A DNA stretch of 64,000 nt from Conoideocrella luteorostrata (taxonomy: Eukaryota; Ascomycota; Sordariomycetes; Hypocreales; Clavicipitaceae). Every line of letters starts with the position of its first letter. Position 1 is the stretch's first letter. The translations under genes were made by a program, and so were the position numbers. Below are positions 1 through 15,387 of this stretch, piece after piece. The notes below the pieces were generated by a model. That model saw only the letters and a program-made list of their open reading frames with translations, was not told the DNA's origin and made no database searches. The stretch is taken from positions 62,001-126,000 of the forward strand of contig JASWJB010000019.1 of the NCBI GenBank assembly GCA_032433595.1, read 5' to 3'.

Positions 1-519
1 CTGATCTGATGAATGGCTTGATGGGTATCAGAGTTCTTATCTCAGGTCTTTCCACGCAGCACAAGGAACTGGCTCTCATATATCTAAAGTGCGGCTGTTT
101 TTATAAACCTGTGTTTACATAATAATAAGCTTATACAAATATTTCCTCAGTGGAATAGGCTTCCCGTTACGTGTGAGAGCGAGCCCCGTGCGCATCGTGG
201 AACGGCTTGAGATAAGAACTCTGATATTCGTCAGGCTTTGGGTTGGTGATCCAGCCGGAGATGGCGCTTCCCGAAACAAAGGCCAGAGTAGATTAAAGGT
301 CAACCACTTCACGAGTACATATCAAATGGTTTAACAAATTGGTATTTTGGTTTTGTACAAGCTACATATGAAATTGTAGGATAGCAACACCACTAACACC
401 AAGACCAAAGTTCCAGGCATTGCTAATCGACTCGCCCCATCAATCAAGATCGCGTACAGGACAAAACTTTCATGTGCCACTACTACAGCCCACACTCCTG
501 GCCGGCATCCTTTGTTGTC
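1..519. other. 3' flank of aconitase with imperfect inverted repeat
   Basis: No gene is supported here. The segment lies beyond the aconitase stop codon and probably holds its 3' UTR in the part nearest 519. Positions 16-56 and 196-236 form an inverted repeat with 34 of 41 positions matching, including a perfect 19-nt core (26-44 against 208-226). Six of the seven mismatches are transitions. A short reading frame on the minus strand at 115-312 overlaps the right arm, and I see nothing recognisable in it. Confidence 0.55.
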
Positions 520-3792
<3,273 letters not shown>

Positions 3793-4361
3793 CTTGAGAG
3801 AAATGCCAGTTGAGCCAGAGGGGAGAGGGTCTGCGCTGGATGACAGGAGATTTAGCTGCTCTCAAAGGCCGGTAACCCCAGAAATCAGAATGTAGAGAAG
3901 ATAAAGGTATAGAGTCCTGAATTAATGAAAAAGAGAAGGGAAGGGAAGAGAGAATGGCTGGCCACGAAGGTGGAGAGAGGTGTTTTCGGCCTTCAAGCCT
4001 GGAACCGAAAGTTACCGAGCAAATGCAAATTGTGGGGCACCAGGAGGGAATGGTCGCAGGCTCCACTTTGATCGCAATACAAATAAGGTACTTTTCAGTA
4101 CTCCAAAATTGGTCCTATTGCCACAGTATCTGTGATGTATCGATTTTGTAAACAGAAAAGCTGCTTTGACAGCGTACTTGTAATCCCAAAGGCCCGATTG
4201 GCCGACAACCGTATTCGCGATGTGTACTCCGTACTTGTCATTGCTGGCTTGTGCAGGCCCGTTAACGGCTTAGCCGAAGTCAGCCCTCTTGGCTACTGGG
4301 AAAGCCACAGCCAATCAATCGGCTCATAAAAAAAAAGGTCGTTGAAACATTCAGACGGCAA
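3793..4361. other. Upstream region of aconitase
   Basis: No coding sequence is supported. It should contain the aconitase promoter and 5' UTR, transcribed toward lower coordinates. CCAAT-type pentamers occur near 4110 and 4198. One copy of the window-wide nonamer TACTCCGTA is at 4225-4233. A short A run lies at about 4328-4336. Confidence 0.4.
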
Positions 4362-4807
4362 CTCGTACATCGACGGACTCCGTCGATTTAACTTGCACGG
4401 GTCCGTCAATTTATTGTAGGGAACTTATAATTTACCCAATCAAAGAGCGCTCCATAATTAGAATTGCAAAACAACACAAGTCTGCTCCGTAAAAAATGTA
4501 ATATTCTTAAGTGGCTATAATTGTCCATCAGCAATTTAGCAGCCGGAGTAAATTAAGTAATGCGACAACAGGAGGGCAATTTATTAATAGTTGCACCAAT
4601 ACAACGACAACAGAGCAACTTGAAAGTACTGTGATTATGCTGCAGCAGCAATTCAAGTAGTTAAATTGTCAAGCAATTCAGTAACAGCAACACCTGAGTG
4701 ATGACCTACGAATTCTAAGTACTCTAATTGGCCAATTCTCAAATGCTCCACTATAATCGACGCACCATCGTGCAAAATTACATCGACGGAGTCCGTCGAT
4801 GTACGAG
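4362..4807. mobile_element. MITE-like inverted-repeat element, 446 bp
   Basis: The ends are exact inverted copies for 26 nt (4362-4387 and 4782-4807, starting CTCGTACATCGACGGACTCC). With small gaps the similarity continues to about 40 nt, ending in a shared TTGCACG. Each terminus itself contains a 19-nt odd palindrome, ATCGACGGA-C-TCCGTCGAT. The interior is AT-rich and has no open reading frame. No convincing longer target duplication is visible; the TA inside the terminal CGTACA could be the duplicated dinucleotide, as in Tc1/mariner-related miniature elements. The size, structure and lack of coding capacity suggest a non-autonomous DNA transposon. The superfamily is a guess. Confidence 0.75.
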
Positions 4808-5136
4808 ATCCCCATTCGGACTAAGTTTTGAATGCTAGGCCAGAGGTATTTTTCACTGCATCAGACTTCTACTGTATCAGGCCGCATATTAGGTCTATGC
4901 AATAGCCGAGTTAACTTTCGTATCTTCTGTCCTTGTCTCAGGTCGCTGTCGCACGTGCAAATAGTTACGGATAGTTTTGGCGTTGCATCCTTCCAAGCTC
5001 TTACGAACTCAAAAATGCAAGCCGTAATTTTGATTGGGACATTCAACTGTTTACGCTTTTCGTGATGGTCGATCTTTCTACCACAATGTGCAATGCGCAC
5101 GGTGAAACCTTCAAGGCGCCACGCCTCGACTTGTAC
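4808..5136. other. Spacer between two repeat-derived segments
   Basis: No supported gene. Short overlapping frames on both strands (about 4832-5100) show no recognisable motif. The segment separates the inverted-repeat element from the decayed duplicate that begins at 5137. Confidence 0.35.
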
Positions 5137-5637
5137 AGAGTGCTAAGCCGCCAGCCTGATTATAAAAGCTGGCCATGTTCGCGAAGGATCGTTTCCACGG
5201 GCCAACCACTCACTCGCCGGACTTATCACAATGGGCGGCGGAGCTTCCTACTATAAACCCGCGCCTCTAACGAAAGGATGCTAGTAGACTAGGTATAATG
5301 AAAAGAGACTTCCTTTTGTTAGCTAGGCTAAGAGGAAATAGGATTGCGATTATTAGCTACTTAGCTCCTGTCTATTATAGCTACTGCCTCCTTTGCTAAT
5401 ACAGGAGTTTATTAAAGCTTTAGTATAGTTATAGCTAGGTAAAAGTTTAAAAATTATAAGTCTTATATACTAAGTTCTAGAAGTAGCTAGATATAAATTA
5501 TAGCTATTTACGTGGTCTAAGTGGCCTAATAAAGGCTAGTTAATAGTATTTAAAGGACCTAAATCTCCTTTATTCTTATGTGTTTGCGCTTGCCCCTTGT
5601 TAGTTATTGCCTAGCATTTATAAGGATATTGTAACCC
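5137..5637 (+). pseudogene. Decayed, internally deleted copy of the 31.3-33.1 kb locus
   Basis: Bases 5137-5417 align without gaps to the minus strand of 33057-32777, and about 5417-5637 aligns with one 1-nt gap to the minus strand of about 31543-31324. The copy therefore lacks the equivalent of about 31543-32776, most of the gene, and the junction lies in a shared AAG. The first 145 bases (5137-5281), including the upstream region and start codon at 5231, differ from the intact locus at only one position. From 5283 onward changes are dense and overwhelmingly G-to-A and C-to-T; two adjacent Trp codons became TAG at 5282-5287. That pattern is what repeat-induced point mutation leaves. The copy cannot encode the full protein. 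Confidence 0.9.
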
Positions 5638-8600
5638 GATATATTTAGAACCTAGACTAAGAGGTATGCAAGACGAGTTTATACCTTGGCGAAGGCTTGG
5701 CAGAGAAAACGAGTTTGCCGATACGAAATTAAGTAGCAGTTAATATCTAGCAAAGCATTAGTCAAGAATGACAAAGCAGGGTCAACCTGGACAGGCGAGC
5801 CTACACCAATCTGGTTCAGGCTGAGGGAGAAATGTGATGGGCCCTGAGCAACATGCGCAATTCAATGGAAGGTGATACAGAGTTGATGTGACTCGACATC
5901 GACTTGAGAAGCTGACGCGAAGCCTGACCTACGGTTATACGACATGTACATATGAGGTTTCAAGATTACTGCCAGCGCAGCACATCATGTTTACAACATT
6001 CGCGCGGACAACACAGTTGTTATACCGCACAATGGGTTTGCCAATGTGAAGGCACCGGGATCACGCCGCCTGTAAAAATAGAACTGGGGATTAGTCAGTG
6101 GCGGGGGGATCGGCTGGCATTCGTTCTTCGAAAGTAGCCCTGCGTGTCATTCTGTGACTAACTCGTAGTGCTCCTAGATTCCTGTCAATTGTTGGACTAC
6201 GTTCCCGGGCAGGACGTAGCTGCTGGCATCTATTACCATAAAATTTACAAACTGAAATGAGTCCACAAAAAACAAAACAAAAAATATTATGTTTTTTTTT
6301 TTTGTTGTCCCTCATGGATTAATCTGATGATGATACAAACACATTAAATTCCGGCCGTGCCTCGCCGGAGAACATTGACCAAAAATACCGGGGAAAAAAA
6401 TATATTAAAATTAGTATCTACAGTACCGTACTTGATTCAGAAAGTCAAGACAGACTTTCGGCTAACCTGGTAGGATTGCTTGAAAAGTACGGAGTAAAGA
6501 ACGGTATACTGCACTCTTCCTGGCCTAGATTCAAATCACTTGGCTTCAGTCACAGAATCACCATTGATATACGTTAGCAGGCTGAATAGTGGGTCACGTG
6601 CGAAACACGCTGATGAGCCATCGAATCAATTTCAGTCCTTGTACGTAAGATGTGTCTCCAGGGAGTGCCAAAAGCGGCATTGAGGCCAAGCATCGTGACC
6701 AATGCACAGGGATGACAGACCCTCAGCTGTTGGGGTACTTGAGTAGCCACAAAGGCTAATAAGACACACGCCGGTTTCTCCCTCATGAGAAAGGGAGAAA
6801 GGGTTGGACAATTGCCAGCCACGCATTGAATCAATTTTCTTCTTCCTACGGAGCACTCTCTTGTTACTTTCCCTGCTGTCCTCGTGATCCCATTGCCGGA
6901 GCTAGGTTGGTCTGACGGCCCACCCATTTATATTCTATTCATTTGTATTTCCCCCAAGCTTGTTTTTAGTTTAATTTAGTTCCCTTATATTTTAAGTTCA
7001 TACATACTCTGCTCCGCAAGTTATGCGTAGTTACTCTTTACAGGCATGGAGCCTGCATGGTCAACGGGGTGAAGGTAGCGATCAGCTTGGTTGACATCAC
7101 AATTGGCGGATTGTTGGCGTTACATTGTTGTGTCAAAAAATCCCTGGTCCTTGCGTTGTCAAACAGCCTGTCCGAGTTTGCATTTAGTCCGTAGAAGGAG
7201 CTGTGCGGTTCGTCATGCACCCGGAAGCTTGGAATTTTATAGGTACTCGAGTCAAGACGAGTTGCGACGCAAACGAACCCATTGGCATGACGGAGGACAT
7301 GTGTTCTTGGTTATGATGGACAGCAAGAGCTGGGTAATGCGTGAACTTGTTGTATGCATGACAGCCCGGATGTTGTCGGATGAGTGCATTGCGAAGCTAC
7401 GGTGTTGGGTGAGAAATCTGGCGTGTCACTGGAAACAAAACTCGTTGTCAACCAACAATACCCACTGCTACGCTGGAGAAGAGATAACTTTGTCCATAAA
7501 ATGAAGAAACACGACTGCCCAGGTCTCCCGATTTCTGCTATACTAGCGGACGTCGTCCGACTTGACGACATGGAGAAGCACGCTTGATTGGCCAGTCTTG
7601 CATCTTCCCCACGAAACATATTTATATCGACGGCTTTCTTTCAGATGAGGAATTGACCGCAGTTTCTCGTTCGACAACATTCATCCAACGCGTCAACTGT
7701 TGTTTCGTAACTATTGCACGCTAGTATGCAGCATGTACATCTGCATGCATATGCGTCATGCACTCCAATGGCTGGTTGGTCTGTTCTTTGATAGGATCTC
7801 CGACAAATGCACGTCCTGGGGACAACTCGTGGATTTGAAAACCCTGTGTAACTTGACGGCGGCGGTAATGCAACAGTCTTGTGCGGGTGGACGTGACCCG
7901 ACGCCCACCGCTCCGTGCCTGGCATTGAAATAGGCGGGCCACCGCCGGGCCAACTTGCCACCATCAAGTAAAACGGGGGTAATGGAAACGCAAGTTGGAG
8001 AAACCTGGGGGTAATAGAAACCGGGAATGGCCTGTCTAACTGGCTCTCGACAGGCAATTAATTTTCTCCCAGTGTCCACCTCCGGGGGTTCCGGCCAACG
8101 GTTGTGGTGGGGCTTGTTCCTCCTGGCCCGTCGTTGCTTTCTTGGACTGGTCCGAATATGCTTCAAATTCTAACGTTGGGTCGCCTCGAATCTTGGAATT
8201 CCCTCTCCATCCGACAACGCCTTCGGAGGTAGATCTCCGACTGAATCTGGGTGAGCTGAAAGATGTAAAATTCAGATACAGGAGTTGCAAATGCATTAAG
8301 GCTGTAAAAGATAAGCGTCATTCATTGATACTTGACACATCAAATAGATGATGCTCTGGTTATGGAGTAGTACCTGTTCTACTTAATTAAACGACTACTC
8401 AGAGCGGACGGTACAGCATGCAATACGGAGCAGGTTCTCTAATTAACATACGGACTGCGGGGAGACTTGACCGATGTAATGGTACTAAGCCCGAATAATC
8501 ACGACCATATAACTAACTAGAGGAAATTTTGTTGTGCACAAAAACACGGAGGCGAAAATGAGCCGTCGTCTATGAGGCATCAAACTCAAAAAAAAAAATT

Positions 8601-10960
8601 TAAAAAAATTAGTCGCCTAGTGTGCAGTGCTAGAGATTTTCGGTATCACCGGCCTCCGCGCCGTCCGTCACCATGAATGAAGCCCGGAATGTCTGGCCAC
8701 GATTAACTGGCGATAAAAACAAACGCCTTGCTCGTCAATAGTCTATCATCCGTCCACTCTTAGTTTCCTCCAGGCCTGACATGGGGGAAGAGGCAGTCCA
8801 ATAATCCCACAAAATCACAGTTTCGTTAAGCACTTATTTATGCAGTATGTATGTGACAACACGCCTGGTGTGCCGCTGGCTGAGACATTGACTCTGCGGA
8901 ACCTGGATGCCGAATAAGCGGTAAAAACAGGTCCAAGAAGCAGAAATATACACGCAATGTGGGAAAAGACAGCCTCTGGCGGGCTGGTTACTGCATTGGG
9001 AGAGAATTTGTCAATTTCCACTAGCAGACGATCTGTCAAATTCATTCACTTGCAAAACAGCCAGATACCACACTTGAATGCGGTACATCTAAATGGGGAT
9101 GCTTAGATGCGAACAAGTATTGAGTAATATTATGACTTACACCCTGCCTACATAAGGTTCATAACAATTCAAGACGACCAAGCATTTTCTTAAGGAATGT
9201 CATATTTGCGTTTTAGGTTTTTACCCAATTTGAAACCGTACCATTTATTTCTGTCCTTGGCTGTAGTTATTGGCTCTGTGCTGGGAGAGACTGGTGGGTT
9301 GGTTGGCAGAACATATAAAAAACGACTCGACTTTTGAGCAGTGCACAAACTTGACATTGTTTCTCGTGCAATCCGGCATCCAGGTCTCAAAGTAGTGCTT
9401 GAGATAAGGCCAATCCTAGCCCCGGACCAATAACATATCGTAAGATATGATACGTATTAGCATGATACAAACATGGTCAACAATCGTGCAATTGTTTGAC
9501 CCACCTCAACTGCTTGGGCGAGTGCGGTGAGTGACACATTCATGAGTGGCACAAGCGGCTACTGCAACCATCTAGTTCTGGGGAATACGTATCACTTGCA
9601 AAAGAAACTGGGGGAATGGCGAACTGGGGAACAGCCGCGAAAGCATCGGGCGGGTGAAGAATGCAGCAGAGAAATCTCTGATCGTCGGCTGATACCTCGC
9701 AAGAGGGCAACGGTTTATCAAGGCGTGTGGGGTGGGATCTAATCAGGGTTAGCATGTCCCCACGATGCGCCCGTGAGATTCAAACAAGAACTAGTTACAG
9801 GAGAAGCTCGAAGAAGAAAAAAATTCATTCAAGCCTCGAATAGCCGACCCATCAAACCAGCGGACTCATTGCGGACACTGCAAACAGGCACATGGACACC
9901 ACCATTGGTACGTACCGTCAGAGAAAATACTCCCCAAGAATATTCTCTCCACTGAGGGGCCACGCAAGTCATACTGGTGCTCTGCCACCCACCACCCACC
10001 GACCACAGGAAGCTGCGCCATCAAGCTTTCGTCAGTTGGTTCCTGGGTCGGAGTACACTTGAGCGGTCAGGTACAAGACGACCAAGGGCCACACCTGCTT
10101 CCCGGTATAGCCTAGTGCCAAGGTGGTATTTGGTAATGGGCTGGAGTGCCCTCTGGATCTTTCGCTCGGGCAGCTCTGTAAGTGTGCGACTTGGCTTGAG
10201 TATCGTGATCACGATCAGGTGTGGACGTCGGCTGGTGTTTGGAAGCCAAGGAAGACCCCAAGGGGCGAGAAGCTTTGACACGATACACCGTCCCCCCTCG
10301 CCTCCCTTGCAAATCATATTGTATTTTGGAAGTATATTGAAATGTATGTACTCCGTACCGTTGGACTAGGTTGAAGAGACATGTTGAGACGATGCCATCC
10401 AATGCTTGACATGGCCGTTACGGAAGCGATCCGGAAACACGAAATGCCATCGATGCGTCGTGTTCTATTAAAAGCTCGTACTGGAAGTTTGCTAGGGTTT
10501 CAACACTGCCTTGTGCGACCAGCCTTTCAACCGACTTGCCGTAGTGCGTACCTCGTAAAGCCAGAACGACGCTAGTTGCAATACTCTGGACTTCCGTAGT
10601 CTGGGGGAAATCAAGCGCTCGGAAGGAGGCAAGCAAGGTACTGGGTCAACAGAAAGTACCTGGTTGAACCAGATGAGGAGCGGCCAGCTGTGGTGGAATA
10701 AATTGGATGCCCTGGTAAGACTGGAACACGCAGGTATCCGCGCTAGTCGGAGAATATGGGGCGTCTCCTTCCTCATGGCCCACCACCCCACGAGGGGTGT
10801 ACTTTCTTCAGGATTGCTGAACTGCGCTGGGTTGCCGTGCAAAAGTTCAGTCCAAGCGAGTGATGTAAAGACGAGCCTCGACGAGGCGTGCACTCCCACT
10901 TGGAGTTGGAAACGATACTTAAAGGTAGCAGTGCCAGGAGCCCCTTGGTCCTGCTTGACT
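5638..10960. other. Gene-poor stretch
   Basis: No coding region is supported. Many short frames exist on both strands but none shows a recognisable domain, credible splice pairing or consistent codon use. Visible items are a T run at about 6292-6303, A-rich tracts near 8588-8608, and nonamer copies at 6488-6496 and 10349-10357. The first hundreds of bases beyond 5637 remain AT-rich and may be further repeat debris. Confidence 0.4.
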
Positions 10961-12123
10961 TGCTTTAACTCTTGACGATCTTCAACCCTCTTATACTTGC
11001 AAAGTTGGCAACCATTTACCCTCACTTCTCTTGTCTCAAACACTCTGGTCTTTCAAAACGCAAATACACGTCATCAAGACCTCTTAGACATTGCCTCTCT
11101 ACCTCCCGGCTTTGTTCAAAGTGCAGCCAATCCAATTGCTTGCTCGCTTTTTGTCTTCTTTCTTTCTACGGCCAGCAGCTCCAGTTTCGCAATTAGCCTC
11201 GAGCCACCTTAGGTACGAGTTCATTACTACCCTTAATCCTCTCTCGGTGCTGCTCTCTTGCGAGTTGGAGCCACACTGGAAGCTCTGAGCCGTGTCGTAA
11301 CGGCGGAGCCGGAGTTGCGCCTGTACAGCCCTTGTTTCTTGCTGCCGCCGAAAGCCATTTGCTCTTGGAATCAGTGTCCTAATTCATGGACCTAGTTTAA
11401 AAGGCTTGTCCCTCTCCGCCAAGAGACCACGTCACTCCATAAACCCTATGTTGGGTAATTGGCGGGATATTTCACAGTCACTGCAGCTACTATCGTTGTC
11501 TTAACTCATCACTTATAAGTGCGGAGGGCTTGCACGTTTGCCCCGCCATCACACCCCCCACCAACAACATTCCTACCTGCATAGCGACGATCGTCCACAA
11601 CGGTTTTCTACGTCACTAGATCCCTTGCGAAGAGGCTGGCGGATCAAAGGAAGAAAACAAACACTTCCCCATATCTGTCCTGACTATTAGGCGAACCGAT
11701 TTGCGCTAGGAGCCGGGAATTTGAACACATCCAAGGTACGTTTTAGAAACTTTGAGCATTATCTGTCCAAACACACTGGCATCCTGGCTTCGTGCAATGA
11801 CGCCGTTTATGTTGTCAATTTATCTATATCAGAGACAAACGGATTTCTCTTTTGTGGGGGCAAGAATGAACCTCAAAATGCTTCCATGACCCCGAAGACA
11901 AGAGCGAGCTTGGGAATACCACTCACATCCGCGTCTGGTATAAGTTGAGCCGTTTGACCCGTGCCCTTTACTAAGCCCTGCAAAGCCCCGTCTTTCTGAG
12001 ATATTATTTGACAGCTATTAAATGCTCGTCGCACAAATGCACATCACTGACTTGTCAACAAACAGGTATCCAGCTGCTACTATCTCTAATACCAGCAACA
12101 ACACACCCACACGATTACACGAG
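10961..12123 (+). promoter_or_regulatory. Promoter and long leader of NAD-glutamate dehydrogenase
   Basis: A pyrimidine-rich stretch at about 10975-11200 resembles the transcription-start neighbourhoods of highly expressed filamentous-fungal genes. A candidate 5' UTR intron runs from CAAG|GTACGT at 11736 to CAACAAACAG at 12065 (330 nt), with a branch-like CTGAC just upstream of the acceptor. Several short upstream ATG frames lie in this leader. There is an in-frame upstream ATG at 12022, but it falls inside the proposed intron, so the start at 12124 is preferred. The features are inferred from sequence style only. Confidence 0.45.
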
Positions 12124-15100
12124 ATGGCATCATCAGCACCCAGACCGAAGATCTTGGCGGACGTTCAGTCCCAGGAATCTAGCCGCGGACCGTCTCCCCA
12201 GCCCACACACTTCAGTGCTCCGTATTCACAATCTAATGGCAACGGAAACCGGATTCTGCGCTCTGCTACTGTCGGCTATGTAGCCCCTGAGTTCACTGGC
12301 AAGGTTGAACAGATGAAGCACGTCAAGCAAATTCTGCAACAAGCTGGATACATTCCCGAGCCATTGATTCAGCAGCAGGTTCAATGGTTTTACGAGCAGC
12401 TGGGCATCGATGATGTCTACTTTCGTATCGAGTCTCCCGAGGCTATTGCTAACCACATTAGCTCTCTTTATGCCGCCAAAGTCGCTGCCTACTCCCGGGA
12501 GGACAAAAAGGAAGAGATCCGACTTGATATGGAGGCAAACGACCACGCCATCTACATTGACACCAGCGAACCTGGTGAAAGTAATGTTAGCGGGCCCAGA
12601 TATGAGTCTCGCCTGGAGGGCAAGTACCTCGACCATCAAGGAAAGACCAAGTACCGTGTCGAGACTTTCCGATCTCCAGCTGTGATTGGCGCTAGCCCGT
12701 CTTCCAAAGCCACTCTTCGATGTTACTTCGTATATCAGTGCCAGTTCCCTCAGTCACCTGAGCATACCGACCCCAAGGAAACCAACATTGAGCGCATTTC
12801 GGACGCTGGTTTCTGGCAAAAGGCTACCGAAAATACCAAGCAGATTTACCAAGAGATTATTGAGCTCGCCGTCAATCGTGCTGGCCCCGTTATTGAGGTC
12901 TTTGATATTGAGGATGTCGCTGAGAAGCGTCTTGTTGTTGCTTTCCGCACCCGCACCGCTCGTGGCATGTTCTCTGCTCTTAGCGATCTATACCACTACT
13001 ATGGCGTTACCAGCTCCAGAAAGTATGTCGAGCAGTTCTCCAACGGTATCACCGTTATGAGTATTTACCTGAAGCCTGCCACCCACACCAATGGCTACTT
13101 TCCTCCTCTTGACGAATCCATCCACCAAATCACCAAGGAGATCTCTCTCCTTTACTGCCTTCCGCAGAACAAATTCCACAATTTGTTCGCTGTGGGCTCT
13201 CTCAGCCTGCAGGAAGCTGTGTATGCTCACTCCGCCTGGGTGTTTGTGCAGCACTTTCTTAATCGTCTTGGCCCTGAGTATGCTTCTTTGTCCGAAGTTC
13301 TCGATGCCAACGACCCTGCCCAGGCCGCACTGCTGTCCAAGTTGAAACGCCGTCTTCGAACGGAGACGTTCACTCCTGATTACATTCTTGAGATTATTCA
13401 AACCTACCCGGAACTGGTCCGACTTCTATACGCATCTTTTGCCAACATCCATCTTGGTGCCAAGCATGACCAGGTGGCAGTGACCCCGGCTGTCGATGTC
13501 CTAAGTGATGAGAAACTTAAGGACAAGATCTCTAAAACCGTCGCGAATGAGCATGACGAAATGGTAATGACTGCTTTCCGTGTCTTTAACAATGCTATCC
13601 TCAAGACAAACTACTTCACGCCGACCAAGGTTGCCCTTAGCTTTCGTTTGGATCCTGCATTCCTGCCCGAGGTTGAATATCCTCGCCGCCTCTATGGCAT
13701 GTTCCTCGTCATTGGCGCCGAGTCCAGAGGTTTCCATCTCCGTTTCCGAGATATTTCTCGTGGCGGTATTCGTATCGTTAAGTCAAGAAGCAAGGAAGCG
13801 TATGGTATCAATGCCCGCAACCTTTTCGACGAGAACTACGGTTTGGCCAGCACCCAGCAGCGAAAGAACAAGGACATCCCTGAGGGGGGATCCAAGGGCG
13901 TTATCCTTTTGGACCCCAAGATGCAGAACCGAGCTCAGGAGGCATTTGAGAAGTATATTGACAGTATCCTCGATCTTTTACTGCCCGCACAGACCCCAGG
14001 AATCAAGAATAAACTGGTGGATCTGTATGGCAGGGAGGAGATCCTATTCATGGGCCCTGATGAGAACACCGCCGACCTAGTTGATTGGGCTACTGAGCAC
14101 GCCAGAGCGCGTGGTGCTCCTTGGTGGAAGTCGTTCTTTACCGGCAAGTCACAGAAGCTTGGTGGTATCCCCCACGACAAGTACGGCATGACCACGCTGT
14201 CTGTTCGTGAATACGTCAAGGGCATCTACAGAAAGCTCGAACTTGACCCCGCCAACGTCCGCAAGATGCAAACTGGTGGTCCCGACGGTGACCTTGGCAG
14301 CAACGAGATTCTGCTGGGTAACGAGAAGTGGACCGCCATCGTCGACGGCTCTGGTGTTCTTGCCGACCCCAACGGTCTCGACAAAGATGAGCTGTTGCGC
14401 TTGGCCAAGAAGCGTGCCATGGTTAACGAGTACGATATGGCCAAGGTATCCAAGGATGGATATCGGGTTCTTTGCGAGGATACCAATGTGACCCTCCCCA
14501 CAGGTGAAGTGATCACCAATGGTACTTCATTCCGCAACACTTATCATCTGCGTGATACTGGAATGACTGACGCTTTCGTGCCCTGCGGTGGACGACCTGA
14601 ATCGATTGACCTGATATCTGTCAACAGACTTATCAAGGACGGCAAGACCACTATCCCTTATATCGTAGAGGGTGCCAACTTATTCATCACCCAGGATGCA
14701 AAGCTCAGACTCGAAGCTGCTGGCTGTATTCTTTACAAAGACGCATCGGCCAACAAGGGTGGTGTCACTTCTTCCTCGCTCGAAGTTCTTGCGTCCCTCT
14801 CATTCGATGATGCCAGCTTTGTCGAGAATATGTGTGTTGACGCCAAGTCTGGCCAGCCACCGCTGTTCTACAACGAATACGTACGCGAGGTCCAAGCCAA
14901 GATCTGCGAGAATGCACGCCTCGAGTTCGAGGCCATCTGGCGTGAGCATGTAGAGACTGGTGTCCCTCGGTCCATTCTCTCTGACAAGCTGTCTAACGCC
15001 ATCACGACCCTGGACGAGGAGCTTCAGCTCTCTGATCTGTGGACCAATGAGACGATTCGACATGCTGTGTTGCAAGACGCTTTGCCGAACCTGCTTCTTC

Positions 15101-15387
15101 AGAAGATCGGCCTCGACACAATCATTTCTCGTGTACCTGACACCTATCTAAGAGCAATCTTTGGTAGCTATCTAGCCAGTCGATTCGTTTACGAATTTGG
15201 CAGCGAGCCCAGCCAATTTGCTTTCTTTGACTTGTGAGTAACCTTTTGTTGACCGTGAAATTGTCCCGAAAATTATTTTCTAATTGATCACTACAGTATG
15301 TCCAAGCGCATGTCCAAGATGACTGGTAAGCCAGACGGAGCTGAGCAGGTGAGGCGTATGTCCGTCAGCGTTGGCAGCACCCAGTAA
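12124..15387 (+). CDS. gdh2: NAD-specific glutamate dehydrogenase
   Basis: Oxidatively deaminates glutamate to 2-oxoglutarate and ammonium, the catabolic direction used when amino acids serve as carbon source. Exons 12124-15233 and 15297-15387, with a 63-nt intron (GTGAGT...CTACAG), give 1066 residues, matching the large fungal enzyme (about 1050-1090). The start MASSAPRPKILAD was chosen because it opens the conserved N-terminus and follows a likely leader intron. Visible landmarks are FRDISRGGIRIVKS (about 539-552), the glycine-rich GGSKGVILL (about 587-595), GPDENTADLVDWATEHAR (about 645-662) and the dinucleotide-binding GGPDGDLGSN (about 717-726). The last exon adds a short basic tail ending VSVGSTQ. 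No frameshift or missing key region is seen. Stand-alone plus-strand gene. Confidence 0.97.
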
